This document shows positions 43,501 to 57,195 of a DNA stretch of 64,000 nt, one piece after another. The first letter of the stretch is position 1, and every line of letters begins with the position of its first letter. Below the pieces are notes generated by a model. The model worked only from the letters and a program-made list of their open reading frames with translations, was not told the origin of the DNA and did not search any database. A program made the position numbers and the translations under genes. The stretch comes from Hymenopellis radicata (Eukaryota; Basidiomycota; Agaricomycetes; Agaricales; Physalacriaceae), in assembly GCA_015501595.1 (NCBI GenBank), contig JADNRX010000193.1, forward strand, positions 1 to 64,000. The letters are read 5' to 3'.

Positions 43501-45738
43501 TCGTACCGCATGTGGAAACATGTGTCGATGGTGGAGCGATTGAGTTCCGTCTTTTGGCGGTCTTGCCACCGACAATAGTAGCTATTGCTTTCTCTAGATT
43601 ACCTCAAGGCCTCGCTACGCAAGAAAACCTTGCCCAGTATTGAGGCATTTCGCGGTTGTCCATATTGTTCTAGGGTACCCAACCGCGGGGTATTCGCTCA
43701 TACTCTCAGCGCGTATCAAAGGGGTGAATGCATGCTTCGACTAGAATGTATTCATCACGAGCCGCCCAAGCTTCTACGTACAAAGCCTTTCAATTCGCAC
43801 TCCACGCCCAGAGGGACTACTTACCGAGGTCGCGGACGAAGGCATGCAACAATGTCGAAGTGTCTTCGGTTGTCACCCGCAATGTGCCAGGAGTCCACCA
43901 AAGGGATCAGCAGACGGTACAGAACGGTGAAATAGCTTTCTCCATTTTTTCATTTAGGATGACGAGTCTGTCAACCCCTTCTAACCCACTATCCATTCGC
44001 GCCTGGCGGTTTTAGGAAGTAAGACTTCATCAAACGGTGGCGTCGTTTAAATTCCATGTGGTCTGATGACTGATCGGTAATACGCCGCCGACATGCAAGA
44101 ATAAGTAATTGGAACCGTTCTTGCAGTGCCTCACCTCTCGAACATGAATGCGACGGGATTCCACTTCCAGATGGACTTTGTCTAGAGCCTTGGGAGTCTG
44201 GACTCGCTTTGTCCTGTAGAACCTCTGACACGGCGAACCGAACAAGTCGCTTCCTTTTCTTGTCGTATCCGGCTTCCAGTCGAAGGTCTGTCCACCATCG
44301 AACACGTCTTTCCTTAAACAACATATCCGATCACCCTCGCGGCGTTCCCGCGGCAATCACATTTGGTCTTGCTTTCAGTCTGGCTCTACGTATACCTTTC
44401 TCGGCCGCTGTACTATTCAATAGGCTGTCCACACATGGACGACGTTGACTCCTGGCCTGTGAATGACGGCGAGCTAACTAGAGTCACGCGAACGTCTACA
44501 TACTTTACCCAGCTTCTCTTTTGTCCATCCCGTGAGGAGATTTTCCAACGTGACACGATTTCCACGACGGCGTGAAATACAACTTGTTGAGCCATCGAAA
44601 TACTTTCCTAGTCGATGTCATGATGTCTCTTTGAAGTCACTTGGAGAGGGTCTGTTCATCAGACCCTGCGATAAGTCTAGCTGGCAAGAACGTCTCTTGA
44701 GCTTCTCCAGCTGTCGTATGAGATGGATATACTCTCCTATCGCCATACCTACTCTGGCGGGTTCTTGCTTTAGCACGCTGTACAGGAAGTCGCTCGTCAC
44801 TGACCTCATGAAAGTTTATCCTTAGAGCCGTGTTCGGGAGGAAGCCATTGAGATTGTTCCTGAACACTTTTTGTAATCTGCGGGAATTGTACTTATAGTC
44901 AACACGAACGACTTTCTGTGCTTGCCCTTCGCTAATTCAGCTTCTTCCTCAATTAGTGATGTGTCCGAATCGAAAACGGTGCCCCCGGTATAGTACGGCG
45001 CTCTTTGGATGATTGTCACGAGAAATTAAGAACGTTAAGGCACAGTCAGTCTGAAGAACGCGCTGGCATGACTTCTGGAACCCGGCGGTGCCATCCATGA
45101 TGTCAGCGTGTCCTTTCACACGCATGATACCAGATTATGCTTCTTCGCAACCATGCAAACAGAACGCCAGAACAAGGGAAGAAGCCCACAATGATATAGT
45201 GTTGGCGCCACCAAGATATCCTCAAGTACAATCACTGTCGGCTCAACGTAAATGCTCCTTTGTCGGTTTTGACGTTGCTTGAACTGCTCGTTAACGACTA
45301 TGCGAGAGTGTTTGTGATCAATACCTACTATAGCGTCCGAAAAGCTTGGACCTTCCCTTCGTTCCGTAAGTAATTGACATCGAACCCTATCTCAAGAAGA
45401 TCTAGCTCTTACGAAACCGTTGGAATTTCTAACGTCTTCGAGTGCGTCACACGATCTCGAGATCGGAATGAGCGCGAATTCCAACATGGGAGACAAACTT
45501 TCTGGTAGCCAAGATAACAGGATACAATTCATAGCAGATATCAAAACACGATAGCGCGACAACCAAATATAAAAAATAGTGCCCGAGGAAAGTGTAGCGT
45601 AGTGTCTAAATAGCCTCTCCAACGACCCTCCCTCAACAGGGCGATACAATAGTACAGGCCGGGTATGATCTACACTTGGAATAATGTACAACTTGATGGA
45701 TTTTAGGGTATCGAAACGTCCGGCAGGCGGAAACACGT
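40576..45738. other. Intergenic, no recognised gene
   Basis: Five kilobases on both strands with only short unconvincing frames; no domain motif is visible. Untranslated or regulatory RNA cannot be excluded by reading alone. Confidence 0.45.
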
Positions 45739-46821
45739 TTAACGATGAAGAGGAGCGCGTTCTGAGGAGTATGCGTGCCAGTTCTCGAGTCCATGCTCAG
45801 ATTGGCTAGGATATGTAAAGGGTGGGAGCGAGTTTCCGGGCATTGAGTTCGAGTAGTGGCCATTGGAGTGCTGTTGATGCATGAGACAGACAAGGAGTAA
45901 CAACGCCAGGCGAACTCACAGGGTATGAGTCGTCCTCCACCTTCACCGAGCCGTAATGAGAACTGTTTCCATTGTGAGACGTAGGAAGAGAGGCACGTCC
46001 GTTAGAAGGTGAATGCGCGTGCGGGTGCATTTGGGCTGGCTACACGGGGGAGAAACAAAAGAACGTTACTAGGATCGGGAATTCACCTCGCATCGCGGGC
46101 TAGGCCGCGTGCGGAGAGTGGATGAAGGGAATAACACTCGCCGAAAAGGGGGGACTCGACGTGGAGCTCGAGCCGGAGGGCGTGTTCGGCAACTGGAAAG
46201 GCGTTCCATTCATGCTATATATCGCGGAGCCAGGGCCTGAGTGGCTGCTATGAGATACTTGGCCGTACTGCGAGGGATGGGGAATAGTTAATGGTGGCGG
46301 GGGTCGAAGATCGGGGAGTGAGGCATTGTCCTATTGTTGAGACTATCAGTGACCGGGAGGCGTGAAATACGGGTCTGAGCAGCGCGCACCATGTAGAGAT
46401 CATCGCCGTCTGGTCGTCGCCGCTTGATGTCGCGTTCACCGTTGCGGGAATCGTGTGAGATGGTCCGTCGCGACAGATCCAACGCCAGAGGCCGACCACC
46501 GTTCGTTTCCTGGAGCATGCGTCGGAGCTCCTCGTTTTCTTTGAGAAGCCGCCCGTTTTCTTGCTCCAGCTCGCGAATTTTGAGAAGCGGTGGCGGCAGT
46601 ACCGCGATCTGGTCAGGAGTAATGTTGAGCTGTGTTTGCAGCTTGGTTACGGTCTGCTCGAGCTGTAAAAGACATTGGGGTGGGGAGTGGTGACGACAGA
46701 GGCGCGGACATACCTGCTCAATATAAGCCTTCCGTTTGGCACGATGTCGCGCTTGGGCCTTCGCATTACGGCTGCGCTCAGGGCGTTCAGAGTGTGCCGT
46801 ATGACCGGAAAGTGAGGACAT
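45739..46821 (-). CDS. bZIP transcription factor
   Basis: Exons 46714-46821, 46390-46662, 46138-46330, 45920-46035, 45739-45870 give 273 aa in frame. The basic region ERSRNAKAQARHRAKRKAYI has the N-x7-R spacing of bZIP DNA contacts. The zipper begins in exon 2 (LEQTVTKLQTQLN) and continues after a PPP break as IRELEQENGRLLKENEELRR. The remainder is a Ser/Pro/His-rich activation-type region ending in NWHAYSSERAPLHR. The first intron falls between basic region and zipper. Dimeric nuclear factor; targets unknown. The 46036-46137 intron is longer (102 nt) and its acceptor was chosen to keep frame. Confidence 0.8.
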
Positions 46822-49800
46822 CAGAGGTGATTAACGTAAAGTGGGGGAGAGTGAGGGATCGAGAGCTGTAGATGGGACACAGACAATCTTATATGGTTCG
46901 AACGCTCGGAAGGGCAACCACCGTCGAGCCTGCTTTAGTGCGTGCCATTTTGGATTGATTTGTACTTTTGTATGTCGAATTTTCACGGCCTATTCGCTTT
47001 CTTCGATCTGCCGAGCGAGCCCAATCGGGAAGGACCCTGTCCACTGCCCTGGGTATCCAAGAACGCAGTCAGATCTTCTTCCACTTCCCAATCTGGGTCG
47101 GTTTCATGCCTCCAGAGCGATTCTCTTGTCCACAATATGTGCGCAATTATACGCCCGATTTCATCTAGGCCAAAACGGCATAGGTCCAGCTCAGCCTCAA
47201 TCAATTTTGCCTTGGCCTGCTGGCGCTCGGCAGGACGGCAGTTGCTCCTTCTCCCTGAACGGTGTCGGACACGCGCGCGTACCTGGAAGGGTGCTCCAGT
47301 GATCGGTGACCTGACAATACTTCCGTCCGTTGCCCATTTTAGGCCGATACACCCTCGCCTATTGCCGAGAATTTACTTCCGCTCGAACTCCGCGATATTG
47401 GATCTTGATCTTGTCTGATCACCGTCTCTTCTGCAGGACTTGGTTTCCTCGATGCGTCATCGACACCAAGTGCTGTGTGGCGTGAATTCGCGCACACACT
47501 TCCCGCTCTCCAGAAGGCCTGAATTTTTCTCTTCAGTTCTTAACCGCCAAACAGACTCCCTCGGATACCATGGCATCTTCGATTGCAAGACTAGCACAGC
47601 ACATACTACAGCTTAGAACCGAGTGCTCGGCATAACCCGGGCAATTCAAGTATAAATGGCGGCTCGGCGTGTACAGATTAAGTGATGTCGCAGAGAATTA
47701 CATCTTGAATTTCGTACGGACGGGATCTCCTCGTAGAGTGATGAATATTCAAGTGGAGTGAACCTGTCAAGCCTTGCGTTCCATAGGAAAGTGTTGATGG
47801 GGGGTTGTGTGGCGCAAAATGTCAGTGTTCCCAAGAAGTTCTCCTTTCTCGGCATTCAGCGTTGAGGCATCAATGACAGGCCGAGATAGACAATCCCAGC
47901 TCTCAACGCGTCTTGCACCGGCTGACAAATGCCCGAATCACGCGGTTTTCAGTGAGAAGAAGACAGAAAGAAACATGAAATGCCTCACTGTACACAGGAA
48001 TGCCGTCGGGTCTTCTCCGACACCGCTGGAGACTGGCTGGAGAATGCAATGTCGGTTAGATTGTCATCACGCTTATTCTCCGCGCCATCAGCAGCCACAC
48101 ATGATAGAACAAGGCCGCACTGCCCGTCGGCTGTGCTTGTTTCCCTCGAAGATAGACAATAAGCCCTGCCGATTGTCAAACACCTGAGACCGATACTAGG
48201 TATGGAATGTTCACCATGAAAGAATTCTTTGCTTTGTTGTCCAGCGATACCCAAGATCCCTTCTTGTGAAACGCGCCCCCGATTTCTTTCTCCAATAGGA
48301 ATATCGGCCCACGAAGTTAGTTCCATATGATAGCCACAACTCACTTTCAAAGGATCATTCTGTCATCAGAAAGTCTTGCCTGGAAGCCTAAAGGCCTCCT
48401 CTCCTGGCGGCCCTGCCCTGTGCGCCACAAATTCGTAATTTGAATTGAAGGTATCACCCATCAACACTCGAGGGAGGGAGAATGGCCAACGCAAACTGCT
48501 CGGGGACGTTCGCGCTCCCGGCGGCAGGCTAAAGTGTCAGGGTAATACTACCGTAGCGGGAACATTCCCCTTACACCGTGCGACTGGAGACAAACGGCTC
48601 GCAGCTATTCCTGGACTCACCTACATTGAAGTCGGCGCCAAAGGACGGGGCTGCATATGCCAAGACTAAGGTCCTATTAATGATTTCGGCAATCGCCGCG
48701 AAAGCAGATCTTCTTCGCCTTCCCACCACTAACGCGCTAAAATCATGGATGGCCCAGAGTGACGACGACGTGTGCTAGACGGCGTTTGTCGTCGGCCAAT
48801 AATCAGCCTGTAGAATGGTGGGTGGTCAGCATCGAACAACGCTGCGCCTGGGCCTCTGGGATACGACGCATGACAGAGATTCGTACGATTAATTTATCTC
48901 CACGAGTCGAAGTGCTGCTCGATATCAATCTTCCTACGTTTGGGACGCGAATAAGAGTGTTAATTTACGCTGGAAACGGGGGAAACGCCATGATGCTCAC
49001 GATCTGTCTGCTACATTTCGCTCAGGTTTCGCCCAAGCCGCATTTTCATCGTCAAACTCCCTTGACCATCAAGCGCATGCGGAGACATCGACATGTTAAA
49101 TTATACTGATGCTTGACATGAGGCAGACTAAGCACTTGCCTCGATTGGAATAAGGTAATCCGATTCCCCAGAGGGATGCGCCATTGTACCCCCGAGAGCA
49201 GAGGAGCGGAGACCAGATGATATCCCGCTCCGGCGCAATACTGCCGCGCGACCTAGGTGATGATTACCAGCTCATGTCCAGATAATCGCTGACGTCGATA
49301 GCAGGAACCACCAGACGTCCTTAAGGTCAATAGAATCGCCTGAACACGAACCACACTCAAGATGGAAAAAACGTGTGAGCGCGGTGAAGGTCGCCGTTGG
49401 CCGAATTCAGGAAAGTGGGACCAGACGACGAGGTGGAAGCCTGATGGGGGCGAGTCTCCGGCCACAACAGTGTCTATTTGCGCTTCTGGGGACAGTTAGT
49501 TTCGGCGCAACCCCGCAAGGTAGAAAGCGGCCTATTTCTCGTGCTGCGGGGAGGAGTGGAGAAATAGAAGGACACATTGGTTGATTTACAATGCTCGACT
49601 CTGGACTGAGATATTTACAGACTGAAAGACTCGTGGGAGGTGGAAATTGCAAAAGGCAGACGAGTTGCTGAGAAGGTTTGCTACTGGACCCAAGGTATAC
49701 GACCATGCTGGACGGAGATCGGTGGTGTGGCGATGACCTGAGAGGATTGTCGGTCAGGGTGGAAAGATTTCCAGACGGAGAAAGACGTTACCCACCGAGA

Positions 49801-50548
49801 CGACAGGTATCCGCCGCATTATAGATCACGGTTTGTACGCCGCCGCGGGCGCACCGAACGCCAAACTCAATGAGGATGACAGTGAAACGCGCCTCATATC
49901 GAGCCCGAGGGTACAGATAATAACCACGAACATTCACCAGTCGGTATAAATGGAGGAGCGGCAAATACAAAGGTATGAAATCAGCAGCTGAATAAAGGAG
50001 CGCGCACCTATCGAATCGGCGCACACATCGACGCGTTTCATATCTGACGGCCACATCAATGTAGGCATCAGAGGGTGGTTAAAATACCCGAAGCATGTCC
50101 AGCTCACCGGTAAAATGGACGCACGATATATCCACATCCCACTCCGGTTCGCAAGCAGAGTAGCTTCGTCAGGGTATCGGCCAGAGCATCTGGATAGTGC
50201 CGTTTTGCGGTGAGGTGGGATCACGACAAGACAGCGACAAGTTCATGGAAACAGACACAGAGTACGTAGAGAGCAGATGGCCAGGGTTGTTCTCAGAGGC
50301 ACCTTGTACAATTCCAGATGTTACTAGGTGGAGGAAGTATCGTCAGGTCGTTTGCTGCGCATGTTCCAGGACAGTGACTGTAGAAGATGGAAACACGCAG
50401 GCGTGGGAATGTCGCTGCCGCTGGGCCGAGAACGTGATCGAGACGTGATTTTTTTTCCAGACTGACACTCATGCTTCCTTGTGCTATTCGGTGCTCCCCT
50501 CGCTCATCCTCCAGGCCCTTCACGCGAAAAAATGCAGTACCTGTTATA
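46822..50548. other. Intergenic, no recognised gene
   Basis: Only short frames without domains. The first few hundred bases are the presumed promoter and 5' leader of the bZIP gene. Confidence 0.45.
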
Positions 50549-51358
50549 ATGCCATATTTTCCGCCGCCGTCCCCCATTCCCTGGCAGTATGTATGATATC
50601 CACCTCAAACCACGTAAAAGGAGACTAACGAAGCAGCCTAGTCAACTAACCGCCTTGGACTACCTTATGGGCAGACAGCCTCCGTCGCCGCACATTCCGC
50701 CACCTATGTACCACATCATATCCTCAAAAACGAACTCGAAGCCAAGTTCGGCAAAGTCAAACGCCTGTGGCAGAATATCCCGAATCGCCCAGAAGACTTC
50801 ATCGTTACCTTCGAAGAGCGACTGTCCGCCGACGCTATGTATGATGTGAATATTGCGGGGGTGCGCGTCAGACCAATGCATTATGTCTCCGACGAGGGTG
50901 GGTCAAACACCAGAAAATATCGGCGGGAGCAAATGCAGTTGCGCCCTCATAGTCGACACCTAGTAATCTTGAATGTACCTGTGCGGTACGGCGCGACTGT
51001 AGAAATGCTGTTCAGTATCTTCAGCAATTTAAACCATCAGGCTCTTGAGGTTGCGGCTCGTACGTCGGTTCAGTTATCTAAACATCAATCTGAGTCTGGC
51101 TTACGCCCTCCAGCTATACCGCGCGGGTTTCCCTATCGCTATGCAATTGCGACTTTTGAAACGGAAGAGGCGGCAACCGAGGCTATCGAATGGAGCTGGA
51201 TGGGGGATGGACCGAGGCTGTTTGGCTTCAGACTGTACCTCAACTACGCGAACGATACGGAACTGGACGTTGATGCACCTTGTACGTCCCTTATATACGA
51301 CTGCTATACGTCTTTTCATATGATACCAGGGATACATGCACTGGCGTCTACTCAATAG
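50549..51358 (+). CDS. Protein with two RRM RNA-binding domains (one frame break)
   Basis: Exons 50549-50586, 50642-51281, 51330-51358; about 235 aa if one base is added near 50710. N-terminal PPPSPIPWHQLTALDYLMG is followed by RRM-1 (ILKNELEAKFGKVKRLW ... FIVTFEERLSADAMYD) and RRM-2 (RHLVILNVP ... RYAIATFETEEAATEAIEW). The RNP1-like strands lack some of the usual aromatic residues. The frame shifts by one base at about ATGTACCACATC, so the copy is broken or a base is missing from the assembly. Binding target unknown. Confidence 0.55.
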
Positions 51359-51572
51359 TCAAGTCGCATAGCGTGCTCGCATTCTCAGTAGATAGAGCAC
51401 TTCTCCCGTTGTACAAGACCGACCACCTGTGATTTCCATCACTACTATGAGACTAATTGGATATTGCCTCATTAGGGTTGATTTTTACCGCTCATCTTTC
51501 CACGGTTCGGGAGACGGCACGGTGAAACAGCGATGACAACAGCATCCCATTCCTCGTCTCAGCCAACTTCCC

Positions 51573-52848
51573 ATGACGAAAAGAACCCTCCTCGAGCATA
51601 TCCGCGACCAATGGACAGCCGTACCGCCTGTGGCCAAGGTAGACCTGAGCGGCAAGATAGTTGTCGTGGTAGGCGCCAATACAGGCATCGGCTTCGAGAC
51701 TTGCAAGCATTTTGCTTCAATGAATCCGACGAGAATCATCATGGTCTGCCGGAGCGAAGAGCGGGGCGCTGCTGCCATTAAAAGTACTTGCGCCCCTTTC
51801 ATTCTGAACGGAACGCTGACGACGCTCGCATAAAGGATTGATCGCAGAAACGAAATACGAGCATGCAGAGCTCTGGATTGCGGACCTCGCCAAGTTTGCT
51901 TCTGTATCCGCATTTGCAGACAAGTTTGATAAGGAAGTTGGGAGACTCGACATTCTGATCCTCAATGCCGGCATCTTCGGTCTGAAATATTCGACAACGG
52001 AAGACGAGTGGGAAACTGCGTGTGTGCTTGGAAGCTTCTGCGTTTCTGGTAACTTACCAAAGTCTTAGCCTTCAGGTCAACTGCATGGCTTCCCCGCTCC
52101 TGGCATTACGACTGCTTCCGTGTATGAAGAGGACTGCCCAGGAACATGCTACCAATCCTCGCATCGTTGTCGTTTCCAGTGATATTCACCACCGCGCTCG
52201 GGTGTGTGAGGTCGAGATAAACAGCGAACACCTTTTGGAAATGTTGTCAAGCAAGGAGTACTGCTCAGAGTACGTACTGCATCATGATGTTTTTGCATAC
52301 CGATATTAACCAGATAACAGCAAAATGGGCTTCACACGCTACGGTCTCACGAAAGGTATGCTCCTCCTGCCCATCGGTTGTCAGATTTTGAATCGTCCCC
52401 CAGCACTTAACGTTCTGTTCATGAAGGCGCTTCAGGAGCGTCTCTCTCCCGATTCCCCCACCGTAGCAGTCACCGCCGTAACCCCCGGACTGTGCTATTC
52501 CGACCTTGGTCGCGATGCGCCGAAGAGCATTGTCGGGCTCGTATCTGCTCTTTACTTCCGTCTGATGGCCTTCACCGCCGAGCAAGGCTCCCGGCAAGTG
52601 TTGTACGCGGCTTTGAGTGGCGATGAAGAGATGCGCGGCGCATATGTCGCATATCATCAAATCAGGGAGCCTAGTGATTTCGTCCTCAGTGAGGATGGTC
52701 AGCGGTTGAAGCAGGTATATTGGGTACGTGTCTTTCGACCCTTGGTACGAACGAGCTGATGTGAGTGTAGAGCGACCTTGTTCATGTTTTGTCGAAGGTG
52801 GATGCGAAGATTCCGAAGATAACCAGGGACTTGCATCCGTTTGACTGA
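51573..52848 (+). CDS. Short-chain dehydrogenase/reductase
   Basis: Exons 51573-51783, 51836-52019, 52069-52269, 52321-52355, 52404-52723, 52771-52848 give 342 aa in frame. NAD(P)-dependent oxidoreductase of the retinol-dehydrogenase-like SDR type: cofactor motif VVVGANTGIGFETC (G-x3-G-x-G), DILILNAG, serine strand RIVVVSSDIHH and catalytic Y-x3-K in YGLTKALN, restored only by splicing the 35-nt exon. TPGLCYSDLG follows, the usual PG motif. Substrate cannot be told from sequence. One of the best-supported genes in the right half. Confidence 0.88.
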
Positions 52849-54724
52849 CTGTATCAACAGAATGTACATTGAGTATTCGACTGGCGTTACCGATAAGCAA
52901 TTGAATATTGAAAGACTGTTTCCGGAACTGCACCAACATAAACGTGGACTTCTTTTGACGCCCTCGCGCTTTCCATCAAAATCGAGGGCGATTGAGAGTT
53001 GTCCTTCTACGCATTGAGGCTCTCGAAATACTCGCACGCGATCTGCATATTAAATGGTAAATGTACTCCTGTCAGCGCCGATGAGCAGACGCGGGCATTA
53101 GGCGACACCACGTCTTGTTTGATGCGAATTGCTCGAAGTTCGTCCTGTTCTTCCAAGTGTACCCGTCATTGAAAAGCGTAAAGGCCACCTGGGCAAGTCG
53201 GACGCTGGGGACAGATGGCCGATTAAGCTGATGATGGTCATCAATGATCAGTACCTATGGTGTAGGATGCGTGGCACAGCGGGTGCCCAAGCCCTGCGTA
53301 CTAGCGCTATTCGGAGCGCATGGACCAGCTTGACGTTCGTCGTGACTCGTGCTCCTGGGGAAATATGAGGTAATGTCAATCGTGGTGGACATCAGCCAGG
53401 CGGATGAGATGAGACGAAATCTTATAACTTCGAGGAGCGTGCGCCTTAAGGCGACACCGAGCAGCTCAACCACCACCTCAGTCACCCGTTCGAACTGAAT
53501 AGGCACGGGCTGAATTAACTGAACGCTGCGACAAGGTCAGATGAATTTAACTATAGGAACGAGGGGAACATACATCAAGACGTATTGGATGCCACATCTG
53601 CTCATCAGCGGGATTGCAAGCGTTTGCATTTTTCCAATTCCTGTGCTCTTACTGCACTTCTTCTGCCCCACTGCGTTTCCCAAAAGTTCAAACTACTGTA
53701 GGCCACGGTGGATACGGAGTACTAGTTCGGCCTCCTCTCTGTCCGGGTAGTCTTCAGTCCGACGCCAAGCTTTTCTCACACCGGAGCCTCAGAATAGTTG
53801 AATAGTCTTTGTGTCGTGTGGCGTGGTTAGCCCTCGTCTTGCGGATAGGGTCATGGTCAAGAGCAAAAGAGTACGATCTGACTAAGCATGTCTAATTCCG
53901 TCCGATTTTCTCCATTTGAAAGTCAACGTTCAACGTTCAACGGTCAACTTGGCATCCTGTGACTGTGTGCGGCCTACAAGGACAATCAGTGTTCATTTTG
54001 GCGAATCTGCGTCTGAAATCCAGGCTAATCCAGGGCAAAATGGTGCGAAGTCTTCGCGCGCTCGTCTCAGCTTCATCTGCAAAGGTTGCATGTTACATCC
54101 CATCTCAGTACTCTTGTGAAAGTGCATTGATACATTTCCTACACAGACACTACTTAGTCTGTGCGCGGGCGATTTCCGATAGGATTATACTTGCCATGAT
54201 TGATCTGTGTCGTGACGAATTCAATTTTGAAAGTTTAACCCAAGGGCACAGGGGCAGAACTACCACAGTGCTGAGAATCAGGCAACAGATAGAGGACTAA
54301 CTGACACGGGACTCAAAAGAGTCGCCTGGAATTCCAGGTCAAACGGTCGATTCATATGTAATCAACAAGCGGCCCGCCACACTGAAAGTAGGGCTTTCTA
54401 TACCTTATACTTCCCACAATTTCTAACCATTCATCAGTCTATGTGTAGACTACTCTGAAGTTCGTCGTACTATGACGTGGCCACCCGACGGTCCGTGCTA
54501 TAACTGGTCCGCGTCCGTGTCCACAGCTCAAAACAGAACAATGGAGGGTCCCATTGTTTGTCGCGCTTTGTCGCTATGGCTGGCCTATAAATGCTGCCCA
54601 TCTCGTTATTGTGCTTTTCTTCAATCAACAACCATCATCCAACTATTGTCTGAGGTACGTCGGGTCTATCTCTCTCGTGATGGTGTTCTCAATACCTTAC
54701 CAGGTCTTCACAGCCATCATTATC
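52849..54724. other. Intergenic, no recognised gene
   Basis: Short unconvincing frames only; the last part is the promoter side of the F-box gene. Confidence 0.45.
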
Positions 54725-56245
54725 ATGTCTTCCTCCACATTGCTTTCCGTTGGGCACGCCACCGATAACCATCCTACTCCCCCAATCTGCCTCTCCGTCG
54801 CGAATGATATATCCATACATTCCCTGCCCACCGAACTTCTGCTTGCTATTTTTTCTATGGTAGATGAGGCCGAGGAAGGCGGAGCAGAGACTGCAGGTGT
54901 CCTGTCAATGAAGGACAAGCGCTGGAAACTGGGACGCGTTTGTCACAGGTGGCGCGAAATAGTCAAGGGCAGTCCATCTTTGTGGATCTACTTCGCGGTG
55001 CATCTTGCTGTAGCCGCAAAGTTGCGCAATCCTGCCGCTCTTCTCCACCATGCATTGAGTTTGACGACAAGTCAAGGTTTACATATTGTGTTGAACTTCA
55101 ATACAAGGGATGCGGATACCTTGGTCGCGCCTGCCTTCACCGCAATGGACTTGCTGGTCATATTTTTGGCGCATGCTCCGCGCTGGTACGCGATTGCGCT
55201 CACCTGTCTTACTACGGCAGATTGGCGCGCGCTCTGCAAGATCGTTGGGAGCACTACACTCATGAAATTGCAGCAACTATGCGTTTTCCTCCGGGATGAC
55301 GAGGAAGCCTCCGACGACGAGGATGACGAAACTCTTGGCGTCGAGGATGAAGAGAATTCTGGTGATGAAGACGAAGATGATGATGAGGCTTCTTCTCATG
55401 AAGGTGCTCATGACGAAATGGAGCCGGATGGGGTGCTCGACGCGCCGCTTCTTGACCACCTCATCCTTATCAGAACGCCCTTCATCACTGGTCGGTTTCA
55501 CCCACAACTCAAGGTGTTCATCCTCGAAGATGCCATCTATGAGGCCCGTCTCGCCGATTTGCTGCAGGAATGCACATGTCTGAGTATCCTGTCGGTGGAG
55601 GAGTTCGAACAACGCTCAGACGAGTCGGATCAGTCCACCAAGATTCGCACTCGTGTAACATCGTCTTCCCTGCACTCCCTCGCCCTACAGATGAACGTCG
55701 ACGATCTGGACACCGTGGACCTTCCAAAACTGATCACTCTCGAAGTTGGCTGTATGAAATTGACACCTCCCGCACCTTATCTCCCATCTATCATCGGCCT
55801 TATCCAGTACTCCCACTGTCCGTTGAGGAGGCTGATGCTCCTGAACTGCGATCTCGCGGTGGGCAACCTGGTGGAAATGCTAGAACTAATTCCTCAGCTC
55901 CAAGGACTCCGCATTCACTTTGGGCACGTAGAAGTGAACGATGAGTTCACCAGGAACGTTGATCGGGCTTTGTCGTCTCTGACATCTGCCTTGGGAGAGG
56001 TGAATAGCGACTCGGAAACACATGTGTTGGTTCCGGACCTTGAAGAGCTGCGAGTCGACTTCTTCGCGGCCGCGGCTTCAGCTTTCAACTGGACGTTCTA
56101 CTCTCCCAAAGTTAAGGCAGACTTTGGGGTCAGGCAGAAGCGGAACGCGTTCACGGCGAGCTGCACATTTCATAGCGAGCCTTACTTCGGCATTACACTT
56201 CCTGGGTCTTATTTAAGTTGGCATCACTACACTCCACCGCGATAA
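54725..56245 (+). CDS. F-box protein
   Basis: Intronless, 506 aa. F-box at about residues 33-90: ISIHSLPTELLLAIFSMVDE ... GRVCHRWREIVKGSPSLW. An insertion (EAEEGGAETAG) sits between the two halves. The remainder has leucine-rich-repeat-like character (LDHLILIRTPF, LHSLALQMNVDD, LRRLMLLNCDL, LQGLRIHFG) interrupted by an acidic run of about 40 residues (DDEEASDDEDDE). Likely an SCF ubiquitin-ligase substrate adaptor, binding Skp1 through the F-box; target unknown. ATG 54725 (MSSST) was chosen over upstream in-frame ATGs because it gives a compact N terminus. Confidence 0.85.
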   Translation: MSSSTLLSVGHATDNHPTPPICLSVANDISIHSLPTELLLAIFSMVDEAEEGGAETAGVLSMKDKRWKLGRVCHRWREIVKGSPSLWIYFAVHLAVAAKLRNPAALLHHALSLTTSQGLHIVLNFNTRDADTLVAPAFTAMDLLVIFLAHAPRWYAIALTCLTTADWRALCKIVGSTTLMKLQQLCVFLRDDEEASDDEDDETLGVEDEENSGDEDEDDDEASSHEGAHDEMEPDGVLDAPLLDHLILIRTPFITGRFHPQLKVFILEDAIYEARLADLLQECTCLSILSVEEFEQRSDESDQSTKIRTRVTSSSLHSLALQMNVDDLDTVDLPKLITLEVGCMKLTPPAPYLPSIIGLIQYSHCPLRRLMLLNCDLAVGNLVEMLELIPQLQGLRIHFGHVEVNDEFTRNVDRALSSLTSALGEVNSDSETHVLVPDLEELRVDFFAAAASAFNWTFYSPKVKADFGVRQKRNAFTASCTFHSEPYFGITLPGSYLSWHHYTPPR

Positions 56246-57195
56246 ACTCCCATTTCATTACTTATTTTGTTATCGTTCCATTGTCCAACTTCTCGCAACC
56301 TGTACCATCTATTCTATTCGACTGTTTGACCTGAAGCGAATGACTATAATGAATGTATTCGTATAGTTGATACTATAAGATTAAAGATATTAGGCCTCCA
56401 AAGTTAAAACTGGCGACAGCGTAAGTGGTGGAGCCATCTTAGAAGCCTAGAAGGCATCAGAAATCCTGTTCGGATCGTTAGAGGCCTAGGAGCGCTTACA
56501 ATAAGTATGCATTACATCAAGCCTTGGAGATCTTGAGGAGAGCCAGCCGACATACAGTGAACAGCCACTTCGACGAGCTCGTCCATTCCATGCCTAATCA
56601 GCAGAAGAGTTTGGCATTACATACGCGGCGAACACACACGTACCGACAGCCCTCGGTATCCGAGCCTTCTGGGTCTCTGGGCGAAAAGCAGCCCATTCTG
56701 ACATGCGCGTCTGCGAGGACTGCAGACTCGGACTCGGATCCAGAACCCCATGAGAGGAACCGGATCTTCCGGAGTCGACAACGCGTCGGATGCCCATGAG
56801 TAGTCTATCTTCCTGCGCGCTGTTGGGGTGTTGATTTGAGGCAGAGTGGCCGAGGAGCATTAAGCGCTAGTGTTGCCCTCGACTGGTCTGGATCGTTCAA
56901 CTTCTGGAGAGGGGCCCGTCAGTCCAGTCAAACATGAACTGAAATTTGACGAGGCCTTAGCAAGTCTATGTCGTGTTAAGTGTGCTATATCAACTGTTAT
57001 GAGAGGCGACGAGTGTGGAACGGCTTGTGGTAGAAAGAAAAGGTGTTCCGGCAAATGCCGATGCTACATTGTTACCCACCAACTCAAACTAAAGACCAAA
57101 TCTCACGAAAATTGTTCTAGCATACCGAAATGAGTCCAAACATATATTTTTTACACAGGTAGTTCCTGGAAATTTCAAGAGTACCCCAGCATGTC
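56246..57195. other. Intergenic, no recognised gene
   Basis: A 91-codon plus-strand frame at 56524-56799 has no recognisable features. Nothing else is seen. Confidence 0.45.
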